NCBI RefSeq assembly: GCF_001294575.1
Contig: NZ_CP012676.1
Coordinates: 1,984,001-2,048,000, forward strand
Direction: 5' to 3'
Source: Pseudomonas versuta
GTDB taxonomy: Bacteria > Pseudomonadota > Gammaproteobacteria > Pseudomonadales > Pseudomonadaceae
Length of the DNA: 64,000 nucleotides
Positions 52,760 through 61,434 of the stretch are shown in pieces. The first letter of the stretch is position 1. Each line of letters opens with the position of its first letter. Below the pieces are notes generated by a model. It was given only the letters and a program-made list of their open reading frames with translations, was not told the DNA's origin and searched no databases. A program made the translations under genes and the position numbers.

Positions 52760-54154
52760 ATGCCCATCCCCACGATTGAGTTCCAGACTGGCACGTCCAA
52801 GGTCCAGCAGATTGTCGAAGCCCTTAACCAGGCCATTGATCAAGGCCGGTTAAGCCCGGGGGCCAAGCTGCCCTCAGCCAGGGAAATGACCGAGGCATGG
52901 GGCGTGAGCAAGTTCACCCTGATTGAGGCCCTTGATCGCTTGCGCGGACAAGACCGGATCACGTCCAGCCAGGGCCTTGGCTACTTTGTCGCTACCAGAG
53001 GGCCCGTTGCGCAGCGAGCAGTCGCGCTTGATCTGTTGCCGCAAGATCTGACCAGCGTCTTGCGCCGTTCATTGACCGGTGCCAGTGGTGCCATGCGTCC
53101 GGGCAGCGGCCATTTGCCTGAAAGCTGGCTGGAGCCCAGCGCCATGCGCAATCACTTGCGCCAGCTCAGCCGTTCGCCAGACCTGCGCCTTACCGGGTAT
53201 GGCGATCCGGCGGGCTATTTACCCCTGCGCCTGGCATTACAGCAAAAGCTGCTGGGGCAAGGCCAGGACGTCGCCGTCGAGCAGATCATCACCACCGCCA
53301 ATACCGTCCAGGCGCTGGACATGCTGCTGCGCTTGCGAGTGCGTCCCGGCGATACAGTGCTGCTGGATATGCCCTGTTACTTCAATTTCCACGCCAATCT
53401 GGCCTTGCACGGGGCGAGGATCATGACCCTTGAGCGCACTCCCCAGGGGCTTGACCTCAGCGCCCTGCAAGAATTGTTTGAGCAGCACCGGCCGAGCCTG
53501 TATCTGACCACCGGCCTGCTGCACAACCCTACCGGCCATTCCTATTCTGCGGCCCAGGCCTATGGTTTGCTGGAGCTGGCCAAGCGTCATGACTGCCACA
53601 TCATCGAAGACGACCTTTACGGCGACTGGCACCCCGACCCGCCCCCACGGCTCGCAGCTTTGGCCGGCGTCGAACAGGTGACCTACCTCAGCGGCTTTTC
53701 CAAAACCCTGAGTGCCAATCTGCGGGTGAGCTATGTGGTGACTTCGCCGCAAGTGGCTGCCAACCTGACCCATTTGAAACTGATGTGTGGCGGTATTACC
53801 TCGGAAATGTTCGAACAGATCCTCTGTTCAATGCTCAATGACGGCACCTACCACAAACACCGCAAACGCGTGACCCAAGGCCTGCTGGCCAGTGGCGCGC
53901 GAGTGGCCCGCTGGCTGCAGACCCTTGGGTTTACCTTGTGTGCGCCCTACACCGGGGGCCTGTATATCTGGGCCACCCTGCCGGCCCCACGGGACGCCGA
54001 AACCCTGGCCCGGCAAGGCCTGGCACAAGACCTGGTGCTTGCGCCGGGCATCCTGTTCGGTTTCGACCCCGTACTGCGCCACTGCATGCGCTTTAACGTA
54101 GCCCACACCGACAACCCCAAAGTGATGGCCGCCGTTGAAGTGCTGCTTGATTAG
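52760..54154 (+). CDS. MocR-type GntR/aminotransferase regulator
   Basis: A 464-residue chimeric regulator. The N-terminal GntR-type winged helix (about 1-75) includes IVEALNQAIDQGRLSPGAKL and PSAREMTEAWGVSKFTLIEA. The C-terminal class-I aminotransferase-like domain (about 110-460) carries the PLP Lys315 in YLSGFSKTLSANLR, plus HIIEDDLYGDWHPDPPP and the TGLLHNPTGHSYS phosphate region. MocR proteins sense PLP or an amino compound and control nearby metabolism or transport. The gene diverges from lysE with the operator at 52717-52750 between them. Confidence 0.92.
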   Translation: MPIPTIEFQTGTSKVQQIVEALNQAIDQGRLSPGAKLPSAREMTEAWGVSKFTLIEALDRLRGQDRITSSQGLGYFVATRGPVAQRAVALDLLPQDLTSVLRRSLTGASGAMRPGSGHLPESWLEPSAMRNHLRQLSRSPDLRLTGYGDPAGYLPLRLALQQKLLGQGQDVAVEQIITTANTVQALDMLLRLRVRPGDTVLLDMPCYFNFHANLALHGARIMTLERTPQGLDLSALQELFEQHRPSLYLTTGLLHNPTGHSYSAAQAYGLLELAKRHDCHIIEDDLYGDWHPDPPPRLAALAGVEQVTYLSGFSKTLSANLRVSYVVTSPQVAANLTHLKLMCGGITSEMFEQILCSMLNDGTYHKHRKRVTQGLLASGARVARWLQTLGFTLCAPYTGGLYIWATLPAPRDAETLARQGLAQDLVLAPGILFGFDPVLRHCMRFNVAHTDNPKVMAAVEVLLD

Positions 54155-54241
54155 CCCGTGCTGCGGCCTTTCAAGGTGCGGGGCGATTGCTTCCCTATCA
54201 AACACAGAGTGAGCTATAAGTCAGGCCGGACATAAAACTGC

Positions 54242-54264
54242 CCCGTTCACTGAAAGCGAACGGG
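54242..54264. terminator. Short GC stem between mocR and the acyl-CoA ligase
   Basis: CCCGTTC (54242-54248) pairs with GAACGGG (54258-54264) around a 9-base loop. There is no T-run, so termination is only suggested. Confidence 0.3.
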
Positions 54265-54302
54265 CAGCCTAGAGCTAACAATCAGCCACCGGAATGAACT
54301 TC

Positions 54303-55925
54303 ATGTCGATTTTTGAGCAGGGCCTTGAGCCCCGTGCTGTCAATCATATAGCCCTGTCGCCGCTGAGCTTCATCGAACGCACCGCCAGTGTCTATCCCGA
54401 CTACCCCGCTGTGATCCACGGTTCGATCCGGCGCACCTGGCTGCAGACTTACCAGCGCTGCAGACGTCTGGCGAGTGCCCTGGCAGGACGCGGGATTGGA
54501 ACAGGCGATACCGTAGCGGTCATGCTGCCCAATATCCCGGCCATGCTTGAAGTCCATTTTGCGGTACCCATGATCGGCGCCGTGCTCAATGCCCTGAATG
54601 TACGCCTCGACGCCGAAGCCATTGCCTTCATGCTGGCCCACGGCGAGGCGAAGGTATTGATTGCCGACCGTGAATTCCATGACGTGATTCACGCAGCCAT
54701 TGCCATGCTTGACCACCCGCCGCTGATTATCGACCTCGATGATCCCGAATACGGCGCAGGCCAGCCTGTCAGTGCACTGGATTACGAAGCACTACTGGCC
54801 GAGGGCGACCCCGAGTACGACTGGCAATGGCCGGCAGATGAATGGCAGGCGATTGCCCTCAACTACACCTCCGGTACCACGGGCAACCCCAAAGGCGTGG
54901 TCTATCACCACCGCGGCGCGTATCTCAACTCACTGGGCAATCAGATGGTGTGGGCCATCGGCAATCACCCGGTGTACCTGTGGACGCTGCCGATGTTCCA
55001 CTGCAACGGCTGGTGCTACCCGTGGATCATCACGGCCCTGGCCGGGGTGCATGTGTTCCTGCGCCGGGTTGACCCGCAGACAATCCTGAGCCTGATCAAT
55101 GAGCATCAGGTCACGCATATGTGCAGCGCGCCCATTGTGCTCAATGCGCTGGTCAACCTGCCGCAATCGACCAGGACTGCTATCGACCACCCGGTCAATG
55201 CGATGGTGGCGGGCGCGGCGCCACCGGCCAGAGTGATTGGTGCGGTGGAAGAAATGGGCATCAAGGTCACCCACGTCTATGGCCTGACCGAAGTCTATGG
55301 CCCGGTGACCATTTGCGCCTGGCACGACAAGTGGGATGCGCAGCCGCTGGCCGAGCGTGCGCAAATAAAATCCCGTCAGGGCGTTCGTTATCCGACCCTG
55401 GAAGGGGTAATGGTCGCCGACCCGAAAACCCTGGTGCCGACCCCGCGTGACGGCGAGACCATGGGTGAGATATTCATGCGTGGCAACACGGTGATGAAGG
55501 GTTACCTGAAGAACCCGAGCGCCACTGCCGAGGCCTTTGAGGGTGGCTGGTTCCATACCGGTGATTTGGCCGTTTGCCACCCGGATGGCTACGTGGAGAT
55601 TCGTGACCGGCTCAAAGACATCATCATCTCGGGTGGCGAGAACATCTCGACCATTGAGGTTGAAGGCGTGCTCTATAGACACCCGGGGGTGATGGAAGCG
55701 GCAGTGGTCGCCCGCCCGGATGAAAAGTGGGGCGAAACGCCCTGTGCCTTTATCACCCTGAAGGCGGACCACCAACAGGTGCTCGAGGTTGAAATCATAG
55801 CCTTCTGCCGCGAGCACCTGGCCGGATTCAAGGTGCCGCGCACCGTAGTGTTTACCCTGCTGCCCAAGACCTCGACCGGTAAAGTCCAAAAGTACCTGCT
55901 GCGAGACATGGCCAAGGCCTTATAG
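54303..55925 (+). CDS. AMP-binding acyl-CoA ligase, medium-chain/DmdB-like
   Basis: A 540-residue acyl-adenylate enzyme. ATG 54303 (MSIFEQGLEPRAVNHIALSP) is chosen; another ATG three codons earlier (54294) is equally open. The AMP-binding core has YTSGTTGNPKGVVYHHRGAY (P-loop-like A3), HVYGLTEVYGP (A5) and GWFHTGDLAVCHPDGYVEI (A7), with KDIIISGGENIS (A8) and the catalytic Lys in PKTSTGKVQKYLLRD near the end. It fits the group that includes DmdB (3-methylmercaptopropionate) and other medium-chain ligases. The substrate is unknown. It forms AMP, PPi and acyl-CoA. No beta-oxidation gene is next to it. Confidence 0.9.
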   Translation: MSIFEQGLEPRAVNHIALSPLSFIERTASVYPDYPAVIHGSIRRTWLQTYQRCRRLASALAGRGIGTGDTVAVMLPNIPAMLEVHFAVPMIGAVLNALNVRLDAEAIAFMLAHGEAKVLIADREFHDVIHAAIAMLDHPPLIIDLDDPEYGAGQPVSALDYEALLAEGDPEYDWQWPADEWQAIALNYTSGTTGNPKGVVYHHRGAYLNSLGNQMVWAIGNHPVYLWTLPMFHCNGWCYPWIITALAGVHVFLRRVDPQTILSLINEHQVTHMCSAPIVLNALVNLPQSTRTAIDHPVNAMVAGAAPPARVIGAVEEMGIKVTHVYGLTEVYGPVTICAWHDKWDAQPLAERAQIKSRQGVRYPTLEGVMVADPKTLVPTPRDGETMGEIFMRGNTVMKGYLKNPSATAEAFEGGWFHTGDLAVCHPDGYVEIRDRLKDIIISGGENISTIEVEGVLYRHPGVMEAAVVARPDEKWGETPCAFITLKADHQQVLEVEIIAFCREHLAGFKVPRTVVFTLLPKTSTGKVQKYLLRDMAKAL

Positions 55926-56015
55926 ACGCAAACGGGCACTACCCACTTCCAGCCAGGCATAAAAACGGCGGCCTGTTCAGGGCCGCCGCAGGGTACAGCT
56001 GTATTGAGCCGCGGC

Positions 56016-56312
56016 TCAGATACTCAGCTCGTCGAGCAGTAATACTTCACGATGCTCGATCAGATCAGCAACCGCCTTGCCCATCGCCAGGTAATGCGGC
56101 GTGGTTTTGTGGTGCTCAATGGCTGCCATGTCCTTCCAGCCTTCGATGAATACAAAGCACTCAGGGTTGGAGCGATCCACATGCAGGTCATAGAAAAGGC
56201 AACCGGCTTCAGCCCGTGATCCGGCCACACATGCACTCAGCGCCTGCTCAACCGTTGAGCCATGACCTGGCTTGGCACGAAGGGTGGCAACAATTTTGAT
56301 AATTTTGGACAT
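56016..56312 (-). CDS. YgiN/ABM-domain putative quinol monooxygenase
   Basis: A 98-residue protein of the antibiotic-biosynthesis-monooxygenase (ABM, ferredoxin-like) fold. The opening MSKIIKIVATLRAKPGHGST, the EAGCLFYDLHVDRSNPECFV block and FIEGWKDMAAIEHHKTTPHY are characteristic of YgiN-like proteins, which act as quinol monooxygenases or heme-fold oxygenases in small dimers. A GCAGGAATCGG site precedes the ATG. It lies 26 bp after the YdcH gene on the same strand and is probably cotranscribed with it. Its substrate is unknown. Confidence 0.85.
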   Translation of the reverse strand: MSKIIKIVATLRAKPGHGSTVEQALSACVAGSRAEAGCLFYDLHVDRSNPECFVFIEGWKDMAAIEHHKTTPHYLAMGKAVADLIEHREVLLLDELSI

Positions 56313-56338
56313 ATCCGATTCCTGCAGGTTGCGGTGAC

Positions 56339-56575
56339 TTAAACGTTCAGTAGCTTCGCGATTTTATCTTTGATCAGGAGCCTTTGCTCCTTGAGTTTCT
56401 TCAAAACTTCATCCGATACGCCAATGGCCTCCTGGGCCTCGGCTTCAACGACCTCGGCATCCTTCTCGTTGTATTGGATAAACAACTGGTTGAGATGAGC
56501 GTTTTCGCTACGGCACTTGCTGACAGCCTCTTTAGTGAGCCCCAAGTCTTGCAACAAATCGTGTTTGACTGGCAT
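56339..56575 (-). CDS. YdcH-family (DUF465) protein
   Basis: A 78-residue, almost fully helical protein opening MPVKHDLLQDLGLTKEAVSK, with FIQYNEKDAEVVEAEAQEAI and a C-terminal LKKLKEQRLLIKDKIAKLLN. This is the DUF465 pattern (long antiparallel coiled coil) of YdcH-like proteins. Function is unknown. GAGGTG lies upstream of the ATG. It is upstream of the ABM gene on the minus strand and divergent from the bcs operon about 485 bp away. Confidence 0.85.
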   Translation of the reverse strand: MPVKHDLLQDLGLTKEAVSKCRSENAHLNQLFIQYNEKDAEVVEAEAQEAIGVSDEVLKKLKEQRLLIKDKIAKLLNV

Positions 56576-57059
56576 ATCTGCACCTCTTAGACGTTTCGGT
56601 GACGGTGGCGGACTCTGAAAGCGAGCCCACTCAAAAGATTCAAACCAACAACCTCACCTAAGCAATAGCACGCAACAGACCACTGAGAAAGCCAGCCGTG
56701 CACTTAGGTTTAATCCTCACCCTACAGCTTTATGATTTTTAACCGATACAACTTTAAGCCAGGGCCAAAAAACAACTGTTTTAAATACGACAACACATAA
56801 CGCCAATTAAATGACACATGTATTTATGGCGGTATTTTTTTGACGAAAGTTGTCTGAAATCATAGGCTAAGGCGATTTTCCGGTGATAGGATATTCAAAA
56901 TCCTACGCATTGCGCGCTGTAGGACTACTCTCCAGAAGGATTTGTAGAACAAACACAGAAAACGGAAAAAATCTGGCCGGGCACAGCTTTTTAAAATGTC
57001 GATCCGCATTTAATCGACACCAATAAGAAATCACCACTGCAGGGCAACACTCGATCGCT
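56576..57059. other. Regulatory gap between ydcH and the bcs operon
   Basis: About 480 bases of AT-rich DNA without a supported gene. It holds the divergent promoters. A FleQ-like site (56802-56815) and a short inverted repeat TAGGAT-7-ATCCTA (56887-56905) are the visible elements. The bcs transcript probably starts here. Confidence 0.6.
56802..56815. promoter_or_regulatory. FleQ-like site upstream of bcs
   Basis: GCCAATTAAATGAC matches the FleQ consensus GTCAATAAATTGAC, recalled from P. aeruginosa work, at 11 of 14 positions. FleQ binds c-di-GMP and controls exopolysaccharide genes, which suits a cellulose operon. Confidence 0.4.
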
Positions 57060-58676
57060 TTGCAGAAACGGGACAATACCTCCATAACATGGAACCTATT
57101 GAAGCCCGATATCCTTGGGGGGACGTTACGCTTGGTTCAAATCAGTTTGGCTATCCGTGGATTGCTTGATCAACAAATTGTAGTGCGTGCAGGTGGCGTG
57201 TATTGGGTGACCGTGGATCAACCGGCTGATGCAAGGCTGTTGGCCCGGCAATTTCTTGAAGCGATACCCGAACTCGTACCTGCGACCCTTATTTGTTGTG
57301 CAGGCGATGTGCAAAGCATCACCAATGAGATGGCTGCCGATCTGGGCCCGGACAAACTGCGGCTGTTTGAAATCCCCCAGTCCAAAGCCGAGCAAGGGCT
57401 CGCCACGTTGACCCGGGACATGGGCCGCGTAGGCATCCCCGCCAACAGCCAGGTCACATTATTGCTGCCTGCAAGTTGCTGGGCAGAAACCACCACTGCA
57501 AAACATTTGAAGCACTGGTGTCAGCGCCTGCACCAGTGGTTGCAGGCACGAAATGCAACCTTGTTGGTGATCACCCACGGCGAAGCCGCGCTTCTGCACG
57601 CTGAGCTGGTAGAACTCAACGAGACTTTGTCCGGTCTGGGGCGCCTGTACCGCTATAACGGTGTGATCCGTTACCAGCTGCACTTTTGGCACAATGACAT
57701 GGGGGTCACGTCAGGCCAGGAGTTCAAACTCGCGATACAGGGCAATGCCCTGACCCTGATCCCGGACACCGCTGTCGATCTTCAGCCACGGGTCGCTGAC
57801 GATCAGCACCTATACCTCGCCGAACGCGCCGTACTCGAAGGCACTCCATCACTGTCCAAACACTGGTATCTGTTTGAAACCCGTGAGGCATTGCTCAACG
57901 AAGCCCGTACTGCCAGGCAGGCCACGGTTATCGTCGGGATCGACAACAGCCATCAATTGCTCGATCTGGCCCAACAGCTGCACGATTTGCGCGAACAATG
58001 CGGCCCGGACCTGAAGATCGTTGTCCGCGAAATGGAACCTGCCGTTCGTTACCGCGACGAACGCTTGCTGCTGGCCTGCGGGGCCAACCTGATTGTTCCG
58101 GACGGCACGCTGCTCTCGCGTTTCTTGAGCATGATCGAAAGCGTTCAGGGCCAGCGCTGGCAGTACAGCCAGAACAGTGACTTTGCAACCTTGCTTGAGC
58201 GCCAGCGTCCGCCAGACATTCGCGGCCTGGTGAGCCCACGAAAATTCTTTGAGGCCATCGAGCAGATCTATAACGACAACTCAGGTGAAGTGACCCATCA
58301 ACTGGTCAGGTTCCAGCCGGTTCCCGGGCTGGATGAAGAACTGTTCCTGAACCAGATGTGCCTGCGCCGCTTCGGGGATTTTGCATGTTTGCTGGGTGGC
58401 GACCTGTACTTGTTTCTGTTTGCCTGCCGCGCCGACGGACTGGACCCGGCGCTGGGGAATATTTGCCGGCTGCCATGGCGCGATCTGTTTCTCCAGCGTC
58501 AGGTGCTGGCCGGGATTGACGATTTGCCTCGGGAAGCGTTCCTGCAGGCCGAATCAATACCTGCACATCTGAACATTCCGTTTGAAAACACTGTAATGGC
58601 GACACCTGCGGCCGGTAGCCGTATGCCGTTAACTGCGCAACGCACCATTTTGCCTATTCGTGAGTTACAACCATGA
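57060..58676 (+). CDS. bcsE: BcsE, c-di-GMP-binding cellulose regulator
   Basis: A 538-residue BcsE protein, near the usual 520-530. The N-terminal receiver- and P-loop-like domain (about 20-230) and the degenerate GGDEF-like GIL domain are recognisable; the latter carries the c-di-GMP RxxD site as RFGD in CLRRFGDFACLLGGDLYL (about residue 435). The start given is TTG 57060. No strong ribosome site is seen, and a TTG at 57105 is another candidate. The 3' end overlaps bcsF by 4 bp (ATGA). BcsE acts with BcsF and BcsG and raises cellulose output in E. coli. Here it is first gene of the operon and on the same strand as bcsRQA. Confidence 0.9.
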   Translation: MQKRDNTSITWNLLKPDILGGTLRLVQISLAIRGLLDQQIVVRAGGVYWVTVDQPADARLLARQFLEAIPELVPATLICCAGDVQSITNEMAADLGPDKLRLFEIPQSKAEQGLATLTRDMGRVGIPANSQVTLLLPASCWAETTTAKHLKHWCQRLHQWLQARNATLLVITHGEAALLHAELVELNETLSGLGRLYRYNGVIRYQLHFWHNDMGVTSGQEFKLAIQGNALTLIPDTAVDLQPRVADDQHLYLAERAVLEGTPSLSKHWYLFETREALLNEARTARQATVIVGIDNSHQLLDLAQQLHDLREQCGPDLKIVVREMEPAVRYRDERLLLACGANLIVPDGTLLSRFLSMIESVQGQRWQYSQNSDFATLLERQRPPDIRGLVSPRKFFEAIEQIYNDNSGEVTHQLVRFQPVPGLDEELFLNQMCLRRFGDFACLLGGDLYLFLFACRADGLDPALGNICRLPWRDLFLQRQVLAGIDDLPREAFLQAESIPAHLNIPFENTVMATPAAGSRMPLTAQRTILPIRELQP

Positions 58677-58873
58677 CGTTCCTTGAGCTGCTTGATGTCA
58701 TTGTCCTGACCTGCGTGGTGACCGTGCTGCTGACACTGTTCGCGCAGCGCATCCGTGCCTTCTTGAAAAGTCATTTTGAACAGTACCTGTCACCCCGTTA
58801 TCTGAAATCGCGCGGCGTTCGACGTCGTGCGCCCGCCAGTCCTTCTTTGAGAGCGCCCGATGAGTCTGTATAA
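58673..58873 (+). CDS. bcsF: BcsF, small membrane protein of cellulose operon
   Basis: A 66-residue protein with one membrane helix (about 5-27) in MTFLELLDVIVLTCVVTVLL, followed by a basic tail. This is the BcsF (YhjT) pattern. The start overlaps bcsE (ATGA) and the end overlaps bcsG by 14 bp. In E. coli BcsF anchors BcsE at the membrane and helps couple it to BcsG. Confidence 0.85.
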   Translation: MTFLELLDVIVLTCVVTVLLTLFAQRIRAFLKSHFEQYLSPRYLKSRGVRRRAPASPSLRAPDESV

Positions 58874-60506
58874 GCCTGCCACCCCGGCGCAAAAAATTGC
58901 CGGCACCTGGCGGGGGCTGGGGGCCTGGAACGTTTATTTCCTGGGCAAATTCCTGCTGACCTGGACCGGTCACCTGAACTTCCAGGTATTGCCTAACCTG
59001 ATCTTCGCCTTGGTGTTGCTGATCCCTATCGGCCATCCAATGCTGCGCCGCGCTCGAACCCTGATTGCAATTCCCGTGGCTGTTGCGCTGCTGTATCAGG
59101 ACACCTGGTTCCCTCCGTTCACCCGCCTGCTGGCGCAACCCGGGGTGCTGGACTTTTCTTTCGATTACATCGTTGAATTGCTGGGTCGTTTTATCGACTG
59201 GCAAGTCTGCGCCCTGCTGCTGTTGCTGGTTGTCGGTTATCTATTTCTCAACCAGTGGCTACGCCTGACTACCCTGACCCTCATTGGTTTTGCCTGGGTA
59301 GGCATGGGCACCCTGCAATCGCTGCTGCCACCTGCCGCAGATCAGCCAATGGCCAACACTCAACCCGGCCAGAGCACCGCCCCGAGCAGCGGCGGTGAAC
59401 CCGACGATGCGACGCTTAATGGCTATCTGGACAAGTTCTATCTTGCAGAATCAACCCGCAAGGTCGAGTTCAAGGAACCTGCAGTCAAACCGCCGCCGTT
59501 TGACCTGCTGGTAATCAATATTTGCTCCATGGCCTGGGACGATCTGGATGCCGTGGGCTTGCGTGACAACTCGTTGTTCAGCCAGATGGATGTGATTTTC
59601 GACAACTTCAACTCAGCCACCGCTTACAGTGGCCCGGCAGCAATCCGCTTGTTACGCGCCAGTTGCGGCCAGACATCCCACGCTCAGCTGTACAAGCCGC
59701 CCGCCGATCAGTGCCTGTTGTTTGATGACTTGCGCAAACTGGGTTTCTCGGACGAATTGATGCTCAACCATACCGGCGAATTCGACGGTTTTCTTCAGGA
59801 AGTCCGCGAGCAAGGTGAGTTGCCAGCGCCTGCGCTCGGGGTTATTCCGGCGGGTTTACCACGTACCTATGTCGGCTTTGATGGTTCGCCGATCTGGCGC
59901 GACCGTGATGTGTTGAGCAAGTGGTGGCAACACCGCCTGAGCGAGAACCAGCCCAATATGGCGCTGTTCTATAACACCACCACCCTGCACGACGGTAACC
60001 GTCAGGTGCAGTCCGACGGCGGCACCCAACCTGCCGACTACAGCAGCCGGGCCCAGGTCTTGCTGGACGACTTGAACTCGTTCCTCAAAGAACTGCAGAA
60101 AAGTGGACGGCGGGTGGTTGTAGCCATCGTGCCCGAACACGGTGCCGCGCTGCATGGCGACCGGATGCAGATCTCCGGCATGCGTGAAATCCCGAGTGAC
60201 TCCATCACCCACGTTCCGGTCGGCATCAAGCTGATCAACATGGGCGACAACGGGCAAACCGTGCCGGTCCATGTCACGGAGCCAAGCAGCTATCTGGCGG
60301 TTGCCGAAATCATTGCCCGCCTGTACGCAGACCCTGAATTGAGCACTGGCCAGACAGTGGACTGGTCAAAATTGCTGACCGACCTGCCTCAGACCGCGAA
60401 AGTATCGGAAAACTCAGGAACTGTCGTACTCGACTACAACGGCAAGCCTTATGTGCGAATCAAGGAGAACGGTGGATGGCTACCCTACCCACAGAAGCTC
60501 AAATAA
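58860..60506 (+). CDS. bcsG: BcsG, cellulose phosphoethanolamine transferase
   Basis: A 548-residue membrane enzyme. About five N-terminal helices (30-160) lead to a periplasmic alkaline-phosphatase-fold domain (about 215-545). Catalytic residues appear in DLLVINICSMAWDDLD (metal/Cys), SATAYSGPAAIRLLRASCGQ (Ser nucleophile in AYSG), and AIVPEHGAALHGDR (metal His). It transfers phosphoethanolamine from phosphatidylethanolamine to cellulose glucose units. Presence of BcsEFG implies the product is pEtN-cellulose rather than plain cellulose. The end overlaps bcsR by 31 bp. Confidence 0.92.
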   Translation: MSLYKPATPAQKIAGTWRGLGAWNVYFLGKFLLTWTGHLNFQVLPNLIFALVLLIPIGHPMLRRARTLIAIPVAVALLYQDTWFPPFTRLLAQPGVLDFSFDYIVELLGRFIDWQVCALLLLLVVGYLFLNQWLRLTTLTLIGFAWVGMGTLQSLLPPAADQPMANTQPGQSTAPSSGGEPDDATLNGYLDKFYLAESTRKVEFKEPAVKPPPFDLLVINICSMAWDDLDAVGLRDNSLFSQMDVIFDNFNSATAYSGPAAIRLLRASCGQTSHAQLYKPPADQCLLFDDLRKLGFSDELMLNHTGEFDGFLQEVREQGELPAPALGVIPAGLPRTYVGFDGSPIWRDRDVLSKWWQHRLSENQPNMALFYNTTTLHDGNRQVQSDGGTQPADYSSRAQVLLDDLNSFLKELQKSGRRVVVAIVPEHGAALHGDRMQISGMREIPSDSITHVPVGIKLINMGDNGQTVPVHVTEPSSYLAVAEIIARLYADPELSTGQTVDWSKLLTDLPQTAKVSENSGTVVLDYNGKPYVRIKENGGWLPYPQKLK

Positions 60507-60715
60507 GCGCCGATATCCTTTCGCGCAAAGAGCGGGCTGATGACATCACCCGCCTTAAATCAATGATCGACTTGCCGTCGCTCAATTATGTCGACGTCTC
60601 GGCACAAATGGAGCTGCTGCAAGCCTTTGAACGGTGGCCGCTGCTGGCACATGTGGAAGAGCAGCAAAGAGCGCAACCTCTGGACCTGAGCAAGTCCACG
60701 GAGCAACGTCCATGA
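60476..60715 (+). CDS. bcsR: BcsR, cellulose synthase accessory protein
   Basis: A 79-residue BcsR (YhjR) protein. The typical core is DDITRLKSMIDLPSLNYVDV, then SAQMELLQAFERWPLLAHVE. The start lies inside bcsG (31-bp overlap) and the stop overlaps bcsQ (ATGA). In E. coli BcsR binds BcsQ and stabilises the synthase complex. Confidence 0.88.
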   Translation: MATLPTEAQISADILSRKERADDITRLKSMIDLPSLNYVDVSAQMELLQAFERWPLLAHVEEQQRAQPLDLSKSTEQRP

Positions 60716-61434
60716 TCTGTGTGAGCCTGCGTGGCGTACGCGGCGGAGTCGGTACCAGTTCGATCCTGGCGGCCCTGGGTTACGCACTGCATCAGTTGGG
60801 GCAGAAAGTCCTGGTGGTCGACATGTGCCCGGAAAACACCCTCGGGTTGCACTTCAACCTGAACCTGGGCCATCGCGAGGGCTGGGCTCGTGCAACCCTG
60901 GACCAGCAACCCTGGCACGAGCAGGCATGGTCCATCGAACCCGGCTTATGTGTACTGCCCTATGGTCAACTGGACGCTGGCGAAAGCGCACAACTCGATG
61001 CCTTGCTGCTGCAAAGCCCCGAGCTCTGGAGGCAGCGTCAGGCGTCTTTGGCCGAAGCATTCGACTGGATACTGTTCGATCTGCCCCAACGCTTGCCGGG
61101 GCATAGCGCCAACCCGCACTGCGAGGTGGTGATCACAGTGCTCAATGCCGATGCCGGTTGCCATGTGCTGTTGCAGCTGCAGCTAGAACACAGCCCTATC
61201 TTTCTGGTCAACCGATACGACGCAGCCAGTCAGTTACAACGAGACATGGTGCTGATCTGGCAACATCGTTATGCGCGCTTCCTGCTGCCCATCAGCCTGC
61301 ATTCCGATGAGGCCGTAGGCGAGGCTCTGGCCCGGCGCGAACCGGCAGGCCGTTATGCGCCAGGCAGCCTGATATCCCAGGACATTCTCAGCCTGGCCAG
61401 TTGGTGCCTGTTGCGCGGCCGGAGGCTTGAATGA
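60712..61434 (+). CDS. bcsQ: BcsQ, MinD/ParA-like ATPase of cellulose synthesis
   Basis: A 240-residue MinD-family protein. ATG 60712 overlaps the bcsR stop (ATGA); an upstream start at 60634 would overlap bcsR deeply and is rejected. The N-terminal CVSLRGVRGGVGTSSILAAL is the BcsQ version of the P-loop (usual GKGGVGKTT is GVRGGVGTSS, the same deviation seen in E. coli BcsQ). VLVVDMCPENTLGLHFNL and WILFDLPQRLPG are further switch-like strands. It positions or stabilises the synthase complex at the cell pole in E. coli. The end overlaps bcsA by 4 bp (ATGA). Confidence 0.92.
   Translation: MICVSLRGVRGGVGTSSILAALGYALHQLGQKVLVVDMCPENTLGLHFNLNLGHREGWARATLDQQPWHEQAWSIEPGLCVLPYGQLDAGESAQLDALLLQSPELWRQRQASLAEAFDWILFDLPQRLPGHSANPHCEVVITVLNADAGCHVLLQLQLEHSPIFLVNRYDAASQLQRDMVLIWQHRYARFLLPISLHSDEAVGEALARREPAGRYAPGSLISQDILSLASWCLLRGRRLE

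Noticed and set aside
54930..55889. Minus-strand frame of 319 codons inside the acyl-CoA ligase
   Set aside because: Shadow frame; His/Arg-rich and without domain features.
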